Positions 1 through 7,213 are shown, counted from the first letter of the stretch. The stretch: 9,432 bases of DNA from RGIG3002 sp964449325 (GCA_964449325.1 CAYUYJ010000055.1:1-9432), one strand, 5' to 3'. Numbers and translations: made by a program. The notes: generated from the sequence alone by a model not told the origin.

Positions 1-288
1 TTGGAAGGAACAAAGAAGGTTGTGAATGATTCTAACGGAACCGGATATGCAGCCCATCGAGATGACATTGTATTGGCAGGAAAGACGGGAACAGCAGAAA
101 TCAAGGCATCGAAAGAGGATACATCCGGTACGGAATTAGGATGGTTTGCTATTTACACAGCAGAGAAAGACGTAGAACGTCCTATATTGATGATAAGCAT
201 GGTGGAAGATGTAAAAGGAAGAGGGGGAAGCGGATATGTTGTTAAGAAAGACAACCTGGTTCTGGAAGAGTGGTTTAGTGGTAATTAG
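1..288 (+). CDS. Penicillin-binding protein, C-terminal end of the transpeptidase domain (partial)
   Basis: This is the last 95 codons of a class B penicillin-binding protein, the enzyme that cross-links peptidoglycan on the outer face of the membrane. The visible part carries the KTGTAE motif (residues 28-33 of the fragment), which is the KTG active-site box of serine transpeptidases. It is followed by the usual GWF strand (about 47-49) and a GGSGYVV segment near the C-terminus. The SXXK serine and SXN motif lie upstream of the window. The TTG at base 1 is an internal codon, not a start, because the reading frame runs off the left edge. The position of KTG close to the C-terminus fits MecA/PBP2-type proteins of Firmicutes. 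The final 53 bases overlap the start of the next gene, so the two are probably co-transcribed. Which PBP class it belongs to, and whether it is beta-lactam resistant, cannot be judged from this fragment. Confidence 0.88.
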   Translation: MEGTKKVVNDSNGTGYAAHRDDIVLAGKTGTAEIKASKEDTSGTELGWFAIYTAEKDVERPILMISMVEDVKGRGGSGYVVKKDNLVLEEWFSGN

Positions 289-1477
289 TTTGGGGCTGAT
301 ATTTAGTATTTCGGGGTGTAGTGATACACCCCCGGAAGAAACTGCAGTTTCAGAAACGGTAATAGATGTTCAGGCTATTCCGGAAGAAGCAGAGGAGGCT
401 ACAAATGAAATTATAAGCGTCTGTATCGATCTTTATGAGAAAGCGGAAGAAGAAAATAAATTAGCGGATTTGGAAACAATCCGCAGTATTGTAAATCGCC
501 TTGGAGAAAATGGTTATTCGGCAGTTGACAGTAAAAATCAGATTGATATGACTCAGACGGAGCAGGTGGTTGAATTCTGCGAAATGGTAGATGCGAATGA
601 AGAGGCAGAAATAACCATTATTGAGGTCAGTTATTTGCCGGGTTTTGTAAAATACGATTTGCAGACAAAAGATGGGAATGTTGATGTGGTCAGAAGCCAT
701 TACAAGTACGAAAACCAAAAACTACAAAAAAATACAACAGGAAGCTATCAGGCAGAATACTGGAACTACACAGAAGAAGGATACCTGATGTTTTCTGGAG
801 TATGGTATTCAGAAGATTTATATATTCTTACATTAAGCGGAGTGGAAGAGAATACTGCATTGCGAGTGCAGCCCTTGGATGAGATGTGCAGAGAACTGAC
901 TCGGAAGTATCTCACTCCAATTGGCTTTGAACAGAATAATATGTTTATTGTAGATTGGAGCGAGGACGATTTTGGAGAACTGAATTTTTATGATATGTAT
1001 GACATTCTCTACAAAAAAGAAAATGGAAAGTATGTTCCTTATTTCGCAGATGACAATTTAGGAGTCGGTGCGGTTTACCGGATTCCGAAGGACGAATTTG
1101 AAAGTGTTATCATGACATATTTCAATATTGATAGTGAAACGCTGCAATCCAAAACGGTCTATTATTCAGAGGATTTGACCTATGAATATAAGCCGAGAGG
1201 GTTTGAAGAAGTGGAGTACCCGGAATATCCATATTCAGAAGTGATTGGATTCACGGAGAATAGTGATGGAACAATTACTCTTACAGCTAATGTGGTATTT
1301 CCACATTCAGGAAATTCCAAGGTATATGCCCATGAGGTTGTGATCCGTCCTTTAGAGGATGGCGGGGTACAATATGTATCCAACAAAATCATACCTTCCG
1401 AGGACAATAGTGAGGAAACATGGCATACACCACGTTTGACAGCAGAGGAATGGGAAGAACTTTATGGAGGCGAATAA
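236..1477 (+). CDS. Predicted lipoprotein, paralog 1 of 3, function unknown
   Basis: The product is a 413-aa protein with a lipoprotein signal peptide: positively charged start, hydrophobic stretch at residues 12-27, and the lipobox ISGC with the lipidated cysteine at position 28. It should therefore sit on the outer membrane face. After an acidic linker (about 30-60) the mature protein shares three regions with the next gene: an N-terminal helical part (about 55-160), a central motif CRELTRKY (218-225), and RIPKDEFESVIMTYF (about 282-296). A C-terminal beta segment carries DGTITL and RPLEDGGVQYVSN (about 344-383). I do not recognise a catalytic site. From memory it resembles a clostridial family annotated as DUF6070, but I am unsure. 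The start at 236 is supported by a GA/G-rich ribosome site (GAGGGGG, 221-227) and is needed for the signal peptide. It overlaps the PBP gene by 53 bases. A role linked to the PBP or to envelope stress is inferred from position only. Confidence 0.85.
   Translation: MLLRKTTWFWKSGLVVISLGLIFSISGCSDTPPEETAVSETVIDVQAIPEEAEEATNEIISVCIDLYEKAEEENKLADLETIRSIVNRLGENGYSAVDSKNQIDMTQTEQVVEFCEMVDANEEAEITIIEVSYLPGFVKYDLQTKDGNVDVVRSHYKYENQKLQKNTTGSYQAEYWNYTEEGYLMFSGVWYSEDLYILTLSGVEENTALRVQPLDEMCRELTRKYLTPIGFEQNNMFIVDWSEDDFGELNFYDMYDILYKKENGKYVPYFADDNLGVGAVYRIPKDEFESVIMTYFNIDSETLQSKTVYYSEDLTYEYKPRGFEEVEYPEYPYSEVIGFTENSDGTITLTANVVFPHSGNSKVYAHEVVIRPLEDGGVQYVSNKIIPSEDNSEETWHTPRLTAEEWEELYGGE
1466..1470 (+). promoter_or_regulatory. 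Ribosome binding site deciding the start of paralog 2
   Basis: GGAGG lies 6 bases before the ATG at 1477. That ATG overlaps the TAA stop of the preceding gene by one base (TAATG), a classic translational-coupling arrangement. This supports the start at 1477 over an in-frame ATG at 1420, which would extend the protein 19 residues into the upstream gene and put a non-signal-like sequence ahead of the membrane segment. Confidence 0.75.
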
Positions 1478-2751
1478 TGGAAGATGTAAAATGGCTGCTT
1501 AGAAGATGTGTTTTTCCAATTTTGGTGCTATTGATTTTCGTGATAGCAGGAGTGTTCTGTTGGGGAAAACTGCATGTAGAAAAGCAAAAGGTGGCAGAAG
1601 AGGTATGGGAGCCACCTGTAGAAATCGAAAATAGCGAAGTAGGAACAGAAGAAGCCGAGGATGCGGAAACTTCTACAGAGTCAGTATATTGGTTTATTCC
1701 ACAATCCAGTGATTGTCTTATAACAGAAGAGGAAAAGGAGAAACTGCAGAGTACGGTTTTGTCAGCAGCAGAATCGGTCAGAGAAATCTACAAAGATATA
1801 GTAATTGTAGATGCGCCAAGCTACGCTTCCGGCATTAGCGAATTTACCGGTGAGCATCAGAAGGCAGTGGTGGAACAATTGGGAAGAAACGGTCTGGTAA
1901 GTGTTGAAGAAGATACTGCCATGCAAAATCATGAGGCAATTGAAACGTTTTATGCAGATTACTTGGAGGGACGGGACTCGATGGTTACGGTATTTGAAGT
2001 ACATAGAGATGGGCTGATTGGAGCAGTAACCTTTATTTATCGAAAAGAGCAACTACAGACCTATTATATTGGGGTTCGATGGAAGCAAGGCGGAGTGCCC
2101 GAAATACAAGGAACTTCTGTAAGCGATGTTGCTGAAATAAAACTGACAGAAAAAGGATATTTTATCTATGCGTATAAAGAAGTTATGGCTCATGCAAGTC
2201 TAAGGCAGTATTGGAGGATAAAACCTCTTTCCGAAAAATGCAGAGAATTAACGAGAAAATACATATCAGGACTAAGCTATGTGAATTACAATGTGCTTGT
2301 CACAAACTGGGACAGCAGTAATGTAGAGGACATTCTGATGCCTTGTATGTATGAAGATATTTATCGAATTTATACGGGCGAGAATCTGAAAACTAAAGAT
2401 TGGAAAATTCCGGCGGAGGAATATGAAAGGATAATGACCACTTATTTTCCGGTATCTGTAGAACAGTTGAGAGAACATTGTGGGTATGATGAGCGCAGCA
2501 ACAACTATGAACATGAGATGATTTATGCCAGTCCATACCCACCTTTTGGCGAAGTAGTTGACTATAGAGAAAATGCGGATGGAACGCTGACACTTATTGT
2601 GGATGGAGTATGGCCGGATTATAATTCTGATCTCGCTTTTCGGAATACGGTTGTGGTTCAACCATTTGAAGATGGAACTTTCAGGTATCTTTCTAATTCT
2701 ATAGAGCAAATAGAATTGGAATTGCCGCCAATAGCAAGAACGAAAGGATGA
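1477..2751 (+). CDS. Membrane-anchored extracytoplasmic protein, paralog 2 of 3, function unknown
   Basis: The product is a 424-aa protein with an N-terminal membrane segment (about residues 12-29) preceded by Lys and Arg residues, so the bulk of the protein should be outside the cell. The segment ends in AGVFC, which is not a proper lipobox because of the Phe at -1. A signal anchor therefore fits better than a lipoprotein. An acidic linker (about 40-70) leads into the same architecture as the preceding lipoprotein: helical N-terminal part, CRELTRKY (255-262), KIPAEEYERIMTTYF (about 310-324), then DGTLTL and VQPFEDGTFRYLSN near the C-terminus. The identical CRELTRKY and the shared order of motifs show a gene duplication, now diverged at the protein level. 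No enzyme motif is recognised. It is coupled to the gene before it by a one-base stop/start overlap, and the next gene starts 5 bases after its stop. Confidence 0.85.
   Translation: MEDVKWLLRRCVFPILVLLIFVIAGVFCWGKLHVEKQKVAEEVWEPPVEIENSEVGTEEAEDAETSTESVYWFIPQSSDCLITEEEKEKLQSTVLSAAESVREIYKDIVIVDAPSYASGISEFTGEHQKAVVEQLGRNGLVSVEEDTAMQNHEAIETFYADYLEGRDSMVTVFEVHRDGLIGAVTFIYRKEQLQTYYIGVRWKQGGVPEIQGTSVSDVAEIKLTEKGYFIYAYKEVMAHASLRQYWRIKPLSEKCRELTRKYISGLSYVNYNVLVTNWDSSNVEDILMPCMYEDIYRIYTGENLKTKDWKIPAEEYERIMTTYFPVSVEQLREHCGYDERSNNYEHEMIYASPYPPFGEVVDYRENADGTLTLIVDGVWPDYNSDLAFRNTVVVQPFEDGTFRYLSNSIEQIELELPPIARTKG
2743..2748 (+). promoter_or_regulatory. Ribosome binding site deciding the start of paralog 3
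   Basis: AAAGGA lies 8 bases before the ATG at 2757. The alternative ATG at 2748, which overlaps the upstream TGA, would put this site directly against the start codon. The choice changes the protein by only three residues. Confidence 0.55.
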
Positions 2752-2756
2752 TTTTA

Positions 2757-3494
2757 ATGGTAAAAACAAAACTTACGGTTTTATTTAAGAAAAAAAGCAT
2801 GCTACTAATTATGATATTTCTGATTGGTTGCTTTGTGTGTGCCTGTGGGAAAGAGGACAGTATTGCTGGTGAATCTCTTGTGGAAGATACGGAAAAAGTA
2901 TCTTTCACGGAGGAAACAAAAAGTGCAGAGGAAGAAGCTGCAGAACAGTGGGAAAAGGGATATGGGCTTCTGGTGGACGAGCAAGAAGAGAAGGAAGCAG
3001 AGAATGACTGCAGAGCAATGATGGAACGTATATATGATATTTACAAAGAGGCGGATAAAGGAACTGCATCCAATGTTGTTTTGTCTGATGAGATCATTTT
3101 TGGACTGCAGAAAAAGTTAATGGAAACAGGATATCCAGTTACTACGTTGGTGACCTATTCAAATATGGAAAATTATGAAAGTGTGGATTCTTTTCTTGAG
3201 GATTGCACGGCTGGGAAAAGCGGTTCTGTAGTAATTTACGAGATACATGATGATGGTGGCATAGGTAGAATGAAATTCATTTTTGATGGTACAGACATGT
3301 ATGTTGTAAGTGCAAGAACGGTTACATTAACGGTAGATGCGGTCTGTGATATGGTCATTTGCGATGATGCGCTCATTACTCATGAGCTAACGGTACGGTT
3401 TGCAGAGGATGGTAGTTTTCAGTATTTAGGGAATGAAATTCTGAATGATGGAATTAAGCAGATTCCAGATTATCAATACCGAATGAAAGAATGA
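2757..3494 (+). CDS. Predicted lipoprotein, internally shortened paralog 3 of 3, function unknown
   Basis: The product is 245 aa with a lysine-rich N-terminus and a hydrophobic segment (about 13-29). Two possible lipoboxes are visible: LIGC (Cys25) and VCAC (Cys30). The second is followed by a typical GKED start of a mature lipoprotein, although Cys at -2 is unusual. Residues about 85-187 align with the N-terminal part of the two preceding genes (for example YEIHDDGGIGRMKFIF against FEVHRDGLIGAVTFIY of paralog 2). Residues about 188-230 align with their extreme C-terminus (TVTLTVDAV, then VRFAEDGSFQYLGNEI). The roughly 170 residues between, including CRELTRKY, are missing with the frame kept. 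It may be a decaying copy or a deliberately minimal version; an intact reading frame and signal peptide argue that it is still made. A function is not recognised. Confidence 0.8.
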   Translation: MVKTKLTVLFKKKSMLLIMIFLIGCFVCACGKEDSIAGESLVEDTEKVSFTEETKSAEEEAAEQWEKGYGLLVDEQEEKEAENDCRAMMERIYDIYKEADKGTASNVVLSDEIIFGLQKKLMETGYPVTTLVTYSNMENYESVDSFLEDCTAGKSGSVVIYEIHDDGGIGRMKFIFDGTDMYVVSARTVTLTVDAVCDMVICDDALITHELTVRFAEDGSFQYLGNEILNDGIKQIPDYQYRMKE

Positions 3495-3534
3495 TTTAAA
3501 AATGAAAGTGAAAGAGAGAGAATGCAATAGGTAC

Positions 3535-3563
3535 TTTACAAAATGAGATATATGTGCTATTTT
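3535..3563 (+). promoter_or_regulatory. Predicted sigma-A-type promoter of the tetR operon
   Basis: TTTACA (3535-3540) is separated by 17 bases from TATTTT (3558-3563). An extended -10 TG dinucleotide sits at 3555-3556. The -35 matches 5 of 6 consensus bases and the -10 matches 4 of 6. Transcription would begin near 3570, inside the adjoining inverted repeat, so a bound repressor would block it. The assignment is from sequence pattern only. Confidence 0.6.
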
Positions 3564-3591
3564 ATGAATGAACAAATATTCATTCATAAAA
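3560..3591 (+). promoter_or_regulatory. Operator-like perfect inverted repeat, likely TetR autoregulatory site
   Basis: The arms TTTTATGAATGAA (3560-3572) and TTCATTCATAAAA (3579-3591) are exact reverse complements around the 6-base centre CAAATA. The core (ATGAATG and CATTCAT) resembles operators commonly found in front of Firmicute TetR-family genes. It overlaps the predicted -10 and transcription start and ends just before the ribosome binding site of the regulator gene, the standard layout for autorepression. With GC-poor arms and no following T-run it is not a terminator. Confidence 0.78.
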
Positions 3592-3598
3592 AGAGGTG
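3592..3598 (+). promoter_or_regulatory. Ribosome binding site deciding the start of the TetR gene
   Basis: AGAGGTG lies a few bases before the ATG at 3603. An upstream in-frame ATG at 3543 would make translation start ahead of the operator and before the predicted transcription start, and it lacks a ribosome site. The 3603 start gives a normal TetR N-terminus. Confidence 0.65.
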
Positions 3599-3602
3599 GA
3601 TT

Positions 3603-4202
3603 ATGCCAAAGTCAAAAGAACGTTGTAAAGAGATTCGGGAAGAAATGAGAAATACTATCTTGCAAAAGTCATTATTATATTTTGCAAGGAATGGTTTTGC
3701 AGGAACTAAAATAAGTGATTTGTCAAAAAATATTGGAATTGGGCAGGGGACAATTTATGTTTATTTTGAATCAAAAGAGGAATTGTTCCAGGAAATATTA
3801 AAGATTGCAGATAGTAATGAAATAATGAAGAAAATGAAACTATTGGCGGCTATGCCCATTTCTGCAAAGAAAAAGCTGCGTATGTTATCTGAGACGGTGC
3901 TTAATCGTCTTGAAGAAGATGAAACCTTTGCGGCTATGATAGCATTAAATACACAGATGTTATTGGAAAAGGATGCATCATATTCATCAGAAGATACAAC
4001 TTATCAAACGGAGCTTTACAATTATACTTCTAAAATCATAGCGCAGGGACAGAAAGAAAAAAGTATGGTTGCCGGTTCAAGTATGAAGCTTGCAGATTAC
4101 TATTGGGGAGTAGTCTATTTGTATTCATTGAAGCGACTTTTTACATCGGAATATGAAATGATTTCGGTGGATGATTTAGAGAGAACTGTTTTGAAAGGGT
4201 AA
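3603..4202 (+). CDS. TetR/AcrR-family transcriptional repressor
   Basis: The product is 199 aa, the usual size for this family of dimeric, ligand-responsive DNA-binding repressors. The N-terminal helix-turn-helix is clear. A helix with FARNGFAGTKISDL (about 27-40) is followed by SKNIGIGQGTIYVYFESKEEL (about 41-61), where the GxxxGTIYxYFxSKEEL pattern is the TetR recognition-helix signature. The rest (about 62-199) is an all-helical ligand-binding and dimerisation domain that I cannot assign to an inducer. It is preceded by a 32-base perfect inverted repeat overlapping its promoter, so autoregulation is likely. The next gene starts 4 bases after its stop, and further genes follow in the same direction, so the repressor probably controls all or part of the downstream cluster. 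The inducing molecule is unknown. Confidence 0.93.
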   Translation: MPKSKERCKEIREEMRNTILQKSLLYFARNGFAGTKISDLSKNIGIGQGTIYVYFESKEELFQEILKIADSNEIMKKMKLLAAMPISAKKKLRMLSETVLNRLEEDETFAAMIALNTQMLLEKDASYSSEDTTYQTELYNYTSKIIAQGQKEKSMVAGSSMKLADYYWGVVYLYSLKRLFTSEYEMISVDDLERTVLKG

Positions 4203-4206
4203 CAAA

Positions 4207-5103
4207 ATGTGGAAGAAATTTTTGAAAAATATGCTATGTATTATGGGGGCGCTTCTTGCACTGATTGTAGTATTTTGGTGCTGCATTTCGTATACGGCAA
4301 ATTACAAGAAGACAACCTGTGATACATCTGTTTCGCCCGATGGAGAATACGAATTGACACTTCAGGCAGTCGGAGAGCCGGAGTGGCCTTTTGGTTCTGC
4401 AAGAGGGAAGCTGATTCTGAAGAATAACGAAAATACGATATCTGAAACAGGCTTTGAAATACGAAATGATGGTGGAAGTGTCAATGAACGTTGTTGGAAA
4501 GTGACTTGGTATGAAACCTATGCAGAGGTTATACTCTCAGGAAAAGAACAGTTCGATGAACGAGTTACTCTGTATTTTGACGGTTCAGTAGATATGCAAC
4601 AGATTACCGAGGAAGACGATGACTATGCGACAGTAGAAGAAGCCTATGCGATAGTAATCGGAGAGTACTATTCCGCTGCCGAAGAACAATGGGATAGTGC
4701 GGCACTTATGGATGCAGAACTTAATTATATGGTAGCCGAATGCTATTTGGATAATCCATTAGAAAATATCGGATATGCAATTGTAGATTTGAATAATGAC
4801 GGAACAGAGGAACTGCTGATTGGTTCGAGGATAGAAGATGATTTTTTTGGCAAAATGATTTTTGATTTATATACGTTGGATGACAGAGGTGTACATAGAT
4901 TGGTATTTGATAGTAGCGAGCGTAATCGCTATTACTATGCCGGAGAAAATCGCTTTGCCAATCTGGGGGCAATTACTTATAATGAGAGTTTTGAAACGAC
5001 ATTGAAATTTGAAAGGGGAGAGATGGTAGATATGACTTATACTACGCTTCCTGCTGATTATGTACAGATGAGTCTTACGCCTATTGGTGAGTGGATAAGG
5101 TAA
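4207..5103 (+). CDS. Membrane-anchored extracytoplasmic protein of unknown function
   Basis: The product is 298 aa with one N-terminal membrane segment (about residues 8-29, after WKKFLKN) and the rest predicted outside. Residues about 43-127 form a beta-rich region opening with SPDGEYELTL and closing with VTLYFDG. Such SPDGxY openings occur in small secreted Firmicute domains, for example the DUF5412 type, but I am not certain of the match. Residues about 140-298 form a second region containing DLNNDGTEELLIG (194-206), an aspartate/asparagine loop resembling the calcium-binding loops of FG-GAP or EF-hand-like repeats. Similar single copies are common in Lachnospiraceae secreted proteins. A GAAAGGG ribosome site (about 4193-4199) precedes the ATG. 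Being 4 bases behind the TetR gene, it should share that transcript. No enzyme activity is evident. Confidence 0.82.
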   Translation: MWKKFLKNMLCIMGALLALIVVFWCCISYTANYKKTTCDTSVSPDGEYELTLQAVGEPEWPFGSARGKLILKNNENTISETGFEIRNDGGSVNERCWKVTWYETYAEVILSGKEQFDERVTLYFDGSVDMQQITEEDDDYATVEEAYAIVIGEYYSAAEEQWDSAALMDAELNYMVAECYLDNPLENIGYAIVDLNNDGTEELLIGSRIEDDFFGKMIFDLYTLDDRGVHRLVFDSSERNRYYYAGENRFANLGAITYNESFETTLKFERGEMVDMTYTTLPADYVQMSLTPIGEWIR

Positions 5104-5148
5104 AGTGATGGTCGCAGCATAAAGGAAGATAATGAGAGGAGCATTATT

Positions 5149-6435
5149 ATGACAAAATCAAGGAAAAAGCATTTTATTATTTGGAGAATTATATTAGGAA
5201 TATTGACAGTACTTATCATAGCAGGAGGAGTTTACTGTCGTTTTGGTGGTTTTGGTACCGGAAAGAGTGCGAATACAACAGAGTTTCGTAAATACGCAGG
5301 ACAGGTCACTGATATTACCATTCCAGATGAGACAAGAGTGATTGCACTAGGTGAAGCGACGCATGGTAATGCCGAGTTTCAGCAGTTAAAGCTGGATGTA
5401 TTTCAAGTTATGGTGGAAAAGTATGGTGTCCGAGCTTTTGCACTAGAAGCAGATTATGGTTGCTGTGAGACAGCAAACAGATATATCCATGGTGGGGAAG
5501 GAACAGCAGAACAGGCGGCAGCTGCATTGGGCTTTCAAATATATAAAACGCATGAGATGGCACTCCTTCTTAACTGGATGCGTGAGTATAATGACAAAGC
5601 CGCCACTGGAGAAGATTTATGCTTCTACGGTTTTGATATGCAACGAAATGAAGCAAATTACGAGTATTTCATAGAAGTGGCAGGTGCTTTGGGAGAAGAT
5701 ACAAAAGGACTGGAAAAGCTATGGAATAATGGGTGTTTGAATAGTGAATATACCGATGAACAGCGAGCAGAAATTATAAAAGAGGTAAAAGCGAAACTTC
5801 TTGAAAAGGAAGGGACAAAAGCTATACAGGCTGTGCATTTTGCCGATATTCTGCTTCAGAATATAGAACTTGGAAAAGCAATGCAAAATGGCCTCGCAGG
5901 AATGGCACTTAGAGATAAGCTTATGGCAGAAAATACGATGTGGATTCTTGAACAGGAAGAAGCCAGAGGAAATCGTCGTATTTTTATCTCCGGACATAAT
6001 GGGCATGTAGACCAGTTTCGTTCATACGATAATGAGAATAAATATATGGGACATATTCTTGCGGATACGATTGGGGAAGATGCCTATTTTGTGATTGGCA
6101 CTGATTTTTACAAAACGACGAACAGTATGCCAAAAGGAAGTGGGGAACGCACGAAGTTCACAGTCTATTCTCATGATCCGCTTGCAAAAGCGGCAAAAGA
6201 ATGCGGATATGACATCTGCTGGCTGGATTTTTCAAAAATTCCGGAAGAGTCCACTCTGAAACCTGAAGTCACCGGATACTGTTATATGGGCAATCTGGGT
6301 GAAAATCAGATGAATTTATTGAACAGGATTATTATGAGAGCTTTTCCTTACACATACCGAATTTGGGGAAGTCCTGCCAGCATGTATGACGGAATGATCT
6401 TTGTAACAGAGGCACATCCTATTCAGTTTAGATAA
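5149..6435 (+). CDS. Erythromycin-esterase-like protein with an N-terminal membrane anchor
   Basis: The 428-aa product belongs to the erythromycin esterase (Ere) superfamily, whose known resistance members hydrolyse the macrolide lactone ring. The key signatures are present: GEATHG (68-73, giving Glu69 and His72), ALEADYG with Glu100, FYGFDMQ (159-165), and SGHNGHV (281-287) with His283 and His286. These correspond to the EreB residues Glu43, His46, Glu74, His285 and His288 known from the literature, so the active site looks intact. Unlike the cytosolic EreA and EreB, it begins with a basic stretch and a membrane segment (about 10-30), so the enzyme should face outward. A GAGAGGA site sits 8 bases before the ATG. 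It lies 45 bases after the preceding gene. The family is broad, and many chromosomal members have unknown substrates, so macrolide hydrolysis is only a possibility. Confidence 0.9.
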   Translation: MTKSRKKHFIIWRIILGILTVLIIAGGVYCRFGGFGTGKSANTTEFRKYAGQVTDITIPDETRVIALGEATHGNAEFQQLKLDVFQVMVEKYGVRAFALEADYGCCETANRYIHGGEGTAEQAAAALGFQIYKTHEMALLLNWMREYNDKAATGEDLCFYGFDMQRNEANYEYFIEVAGALGEDTKGLEKLWNNGCLNSEYTDEQRAEIIKEVKAKLLEKEGTKAIQAVHFADILLQNIELGKAMQNGLAGMALRDKLMAENTMWILEQEEARGNRRIFISGHNGHVDQFRSYDNENKYMGHILADTIGEDAYFVIGTDFYKTTNSMPKGSGERTKFTVYSHDPLAKAAKECGYDICWLDFSKIPEESTLKPEVTGYCYMGNLGENQMNLLNRIIMRAFPYTYRIWGSPASMYDGMIFVTEAHPIQFR

Positions 6436-6460
6436 AAAATGCTTTAGGAGGTATGAACAG

Positions 6461-7213
6461 ATGAGTATTGTGGGAGATGTGAGAAATCCAAGTCAGTCTG
6501 GAATTTTAAATGGTACTAGTAAAGGTGAATGTTGGCTCAGTGACGACAATATGCTTGCAGTAACCTACTCCTATCCGGTAGGTGGGTGTGGTGTATTTGG
6601 AAAAATAGGGAGTACTGAGAAGGCGAAAATATATTTTGATAAAGTCTTTGTCTGTTTGAAAGCCTTGAATATTCATGAATTCGAGTTTGCTACAGAAGAT
6701 GCAGCGTTGCGGGAACAATTGTTATGTTTATTTCAAGATAGAGAAATAGAACATGAATTAGAGTATTCCTATGAAACACATGAGGAAACAAATGTGGAAA
6801 TCGCTGTGCCAGACAGATATGAAGTTGAGTTAGTAACAGAACAGACACTGCATAAAGGCTATGAAAATGAAGGAATGCTTACAAAGCGATTAGAGAAATG
6901 TTGGAATACTTTGGATGATTTTTTTGAAAAGAGTTTTTCTTTCATAGCAGTTAAGGATAAAAGAATCGTAGGAATTATTTTTGGATCAGGTAGATATGAA
7001 AAATATATACCAATCGACATTGAAGTTTTAGAAGAACATCGAAAAAAAGGAATTTCGAAAGCACTTACCATTGCTTTTATAAAGCATTGTATGAAATATG
7101 AGCTGGTGCCGCATTGGGATTGTGTTGAATCAAATAAGGGTTCTGTTCACTTGGCAGAAAGTGCAGGGTTTACAAAAATTAAGGAAAGACCGTTCTACTG
7201 GTTTACTATTTAA
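6461..7213 (+). CDS. GNAT-family N-acetyltransferase
   Basis: The product is 250 aa. The C-terminal half carries the acetyl-CoA-binding pattern of the GNAT fold: strand FIAVKDKRIVGIIFGSG (161-177), then IDIEVLEEHRKKGISKAL (185-202), where HRKKGISKA is motif A with its pyrophosphate-binding loop. WDCVESNKGSVHLAESAGF (219-237) is motif B and ends in the usual AGF. This layout resembles the larger GNAT_acetyltran type (about 250 aa with an N-terminal extension) rather than the short aminoglycoside acetyltransferases. The first about 120 residues are not recognisable. The substrate is unknown. No signal peptide is seen, so it is cytosolic. An AGGAGGT site (6446-6452) precedes the ATG by 8 bases, and the gene follows the esterase-like gene by 25 bases, consistent with one transcript. 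Confidence 0.88.
   Translation: MSIVGDVRNPSQSGILNGTSKGECWLSDDNMLAVTYSYPVGGCGVFGKIGSTEKAKIYFDKVFVCLKALNIHEFEFATEDAALREQLLCLFQDREIEHELEYSYETHEETNVEIAVPDRYEVELVTEQTLHKGYENEGMLTKRLEKCWNTLDDFFEKSFSFIAVKDKRIVGIIFGSGRYEKYIPIDIEVLEEHRKKGISKALTIAFIKHCMKYELVPHWDCVESNKGSVHLAESAGFTKIKERPFYWFTI

Noticed and set aside
1..3. TTG at the first base as a start codon of a 95-aa protein
   Set aside because: The frame is open to the left edge and the protein is the tail of a much larger PBP domain, so this is an internal leucine codon.
1420..1476. Upstream in-frame ATG for paralog 2
   Set aside because: It would overlap the preceding gene by 58 bases, has no ribosome site, and puts a polar stretch before the membrane segment. 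The ATG at 1477 has GGAGG at the right distance.
2272..2769. 165-codon open frame on the minus strand
   Set aside because: It lies entirely opposite paralog 2, has no recognisable domain or signal, and is rich in residues expected from an antisense shadow of an AT-rich gene.
3495..3534. Terminator between the lipoprotein block and the TetR block
   Set aside because: No GC-rich stem with a T-run is visible in this stretch. The purine-rich repeats (GAATGA, AAAGAGAGAG) do not form a stable hairpin, so some read-through from block 1 is possible.
3543..3602. Upstream in-frame ATG for the TetR gene
   Set aside because: It precedes the predicted transcription start and runs through the operator, and no ribosome binding site is present. 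The 3603 start gives the usual family N-terminus.
6669..6684. Palindromic GAATATTCATGAATTC as a second operator copy
   Set aside because: It sits inside the coding sequence of the GNAT gene, has different half-site spacing from the 3560-3591 operator, and is the kind of short AT-rich palindrome expected by chance.
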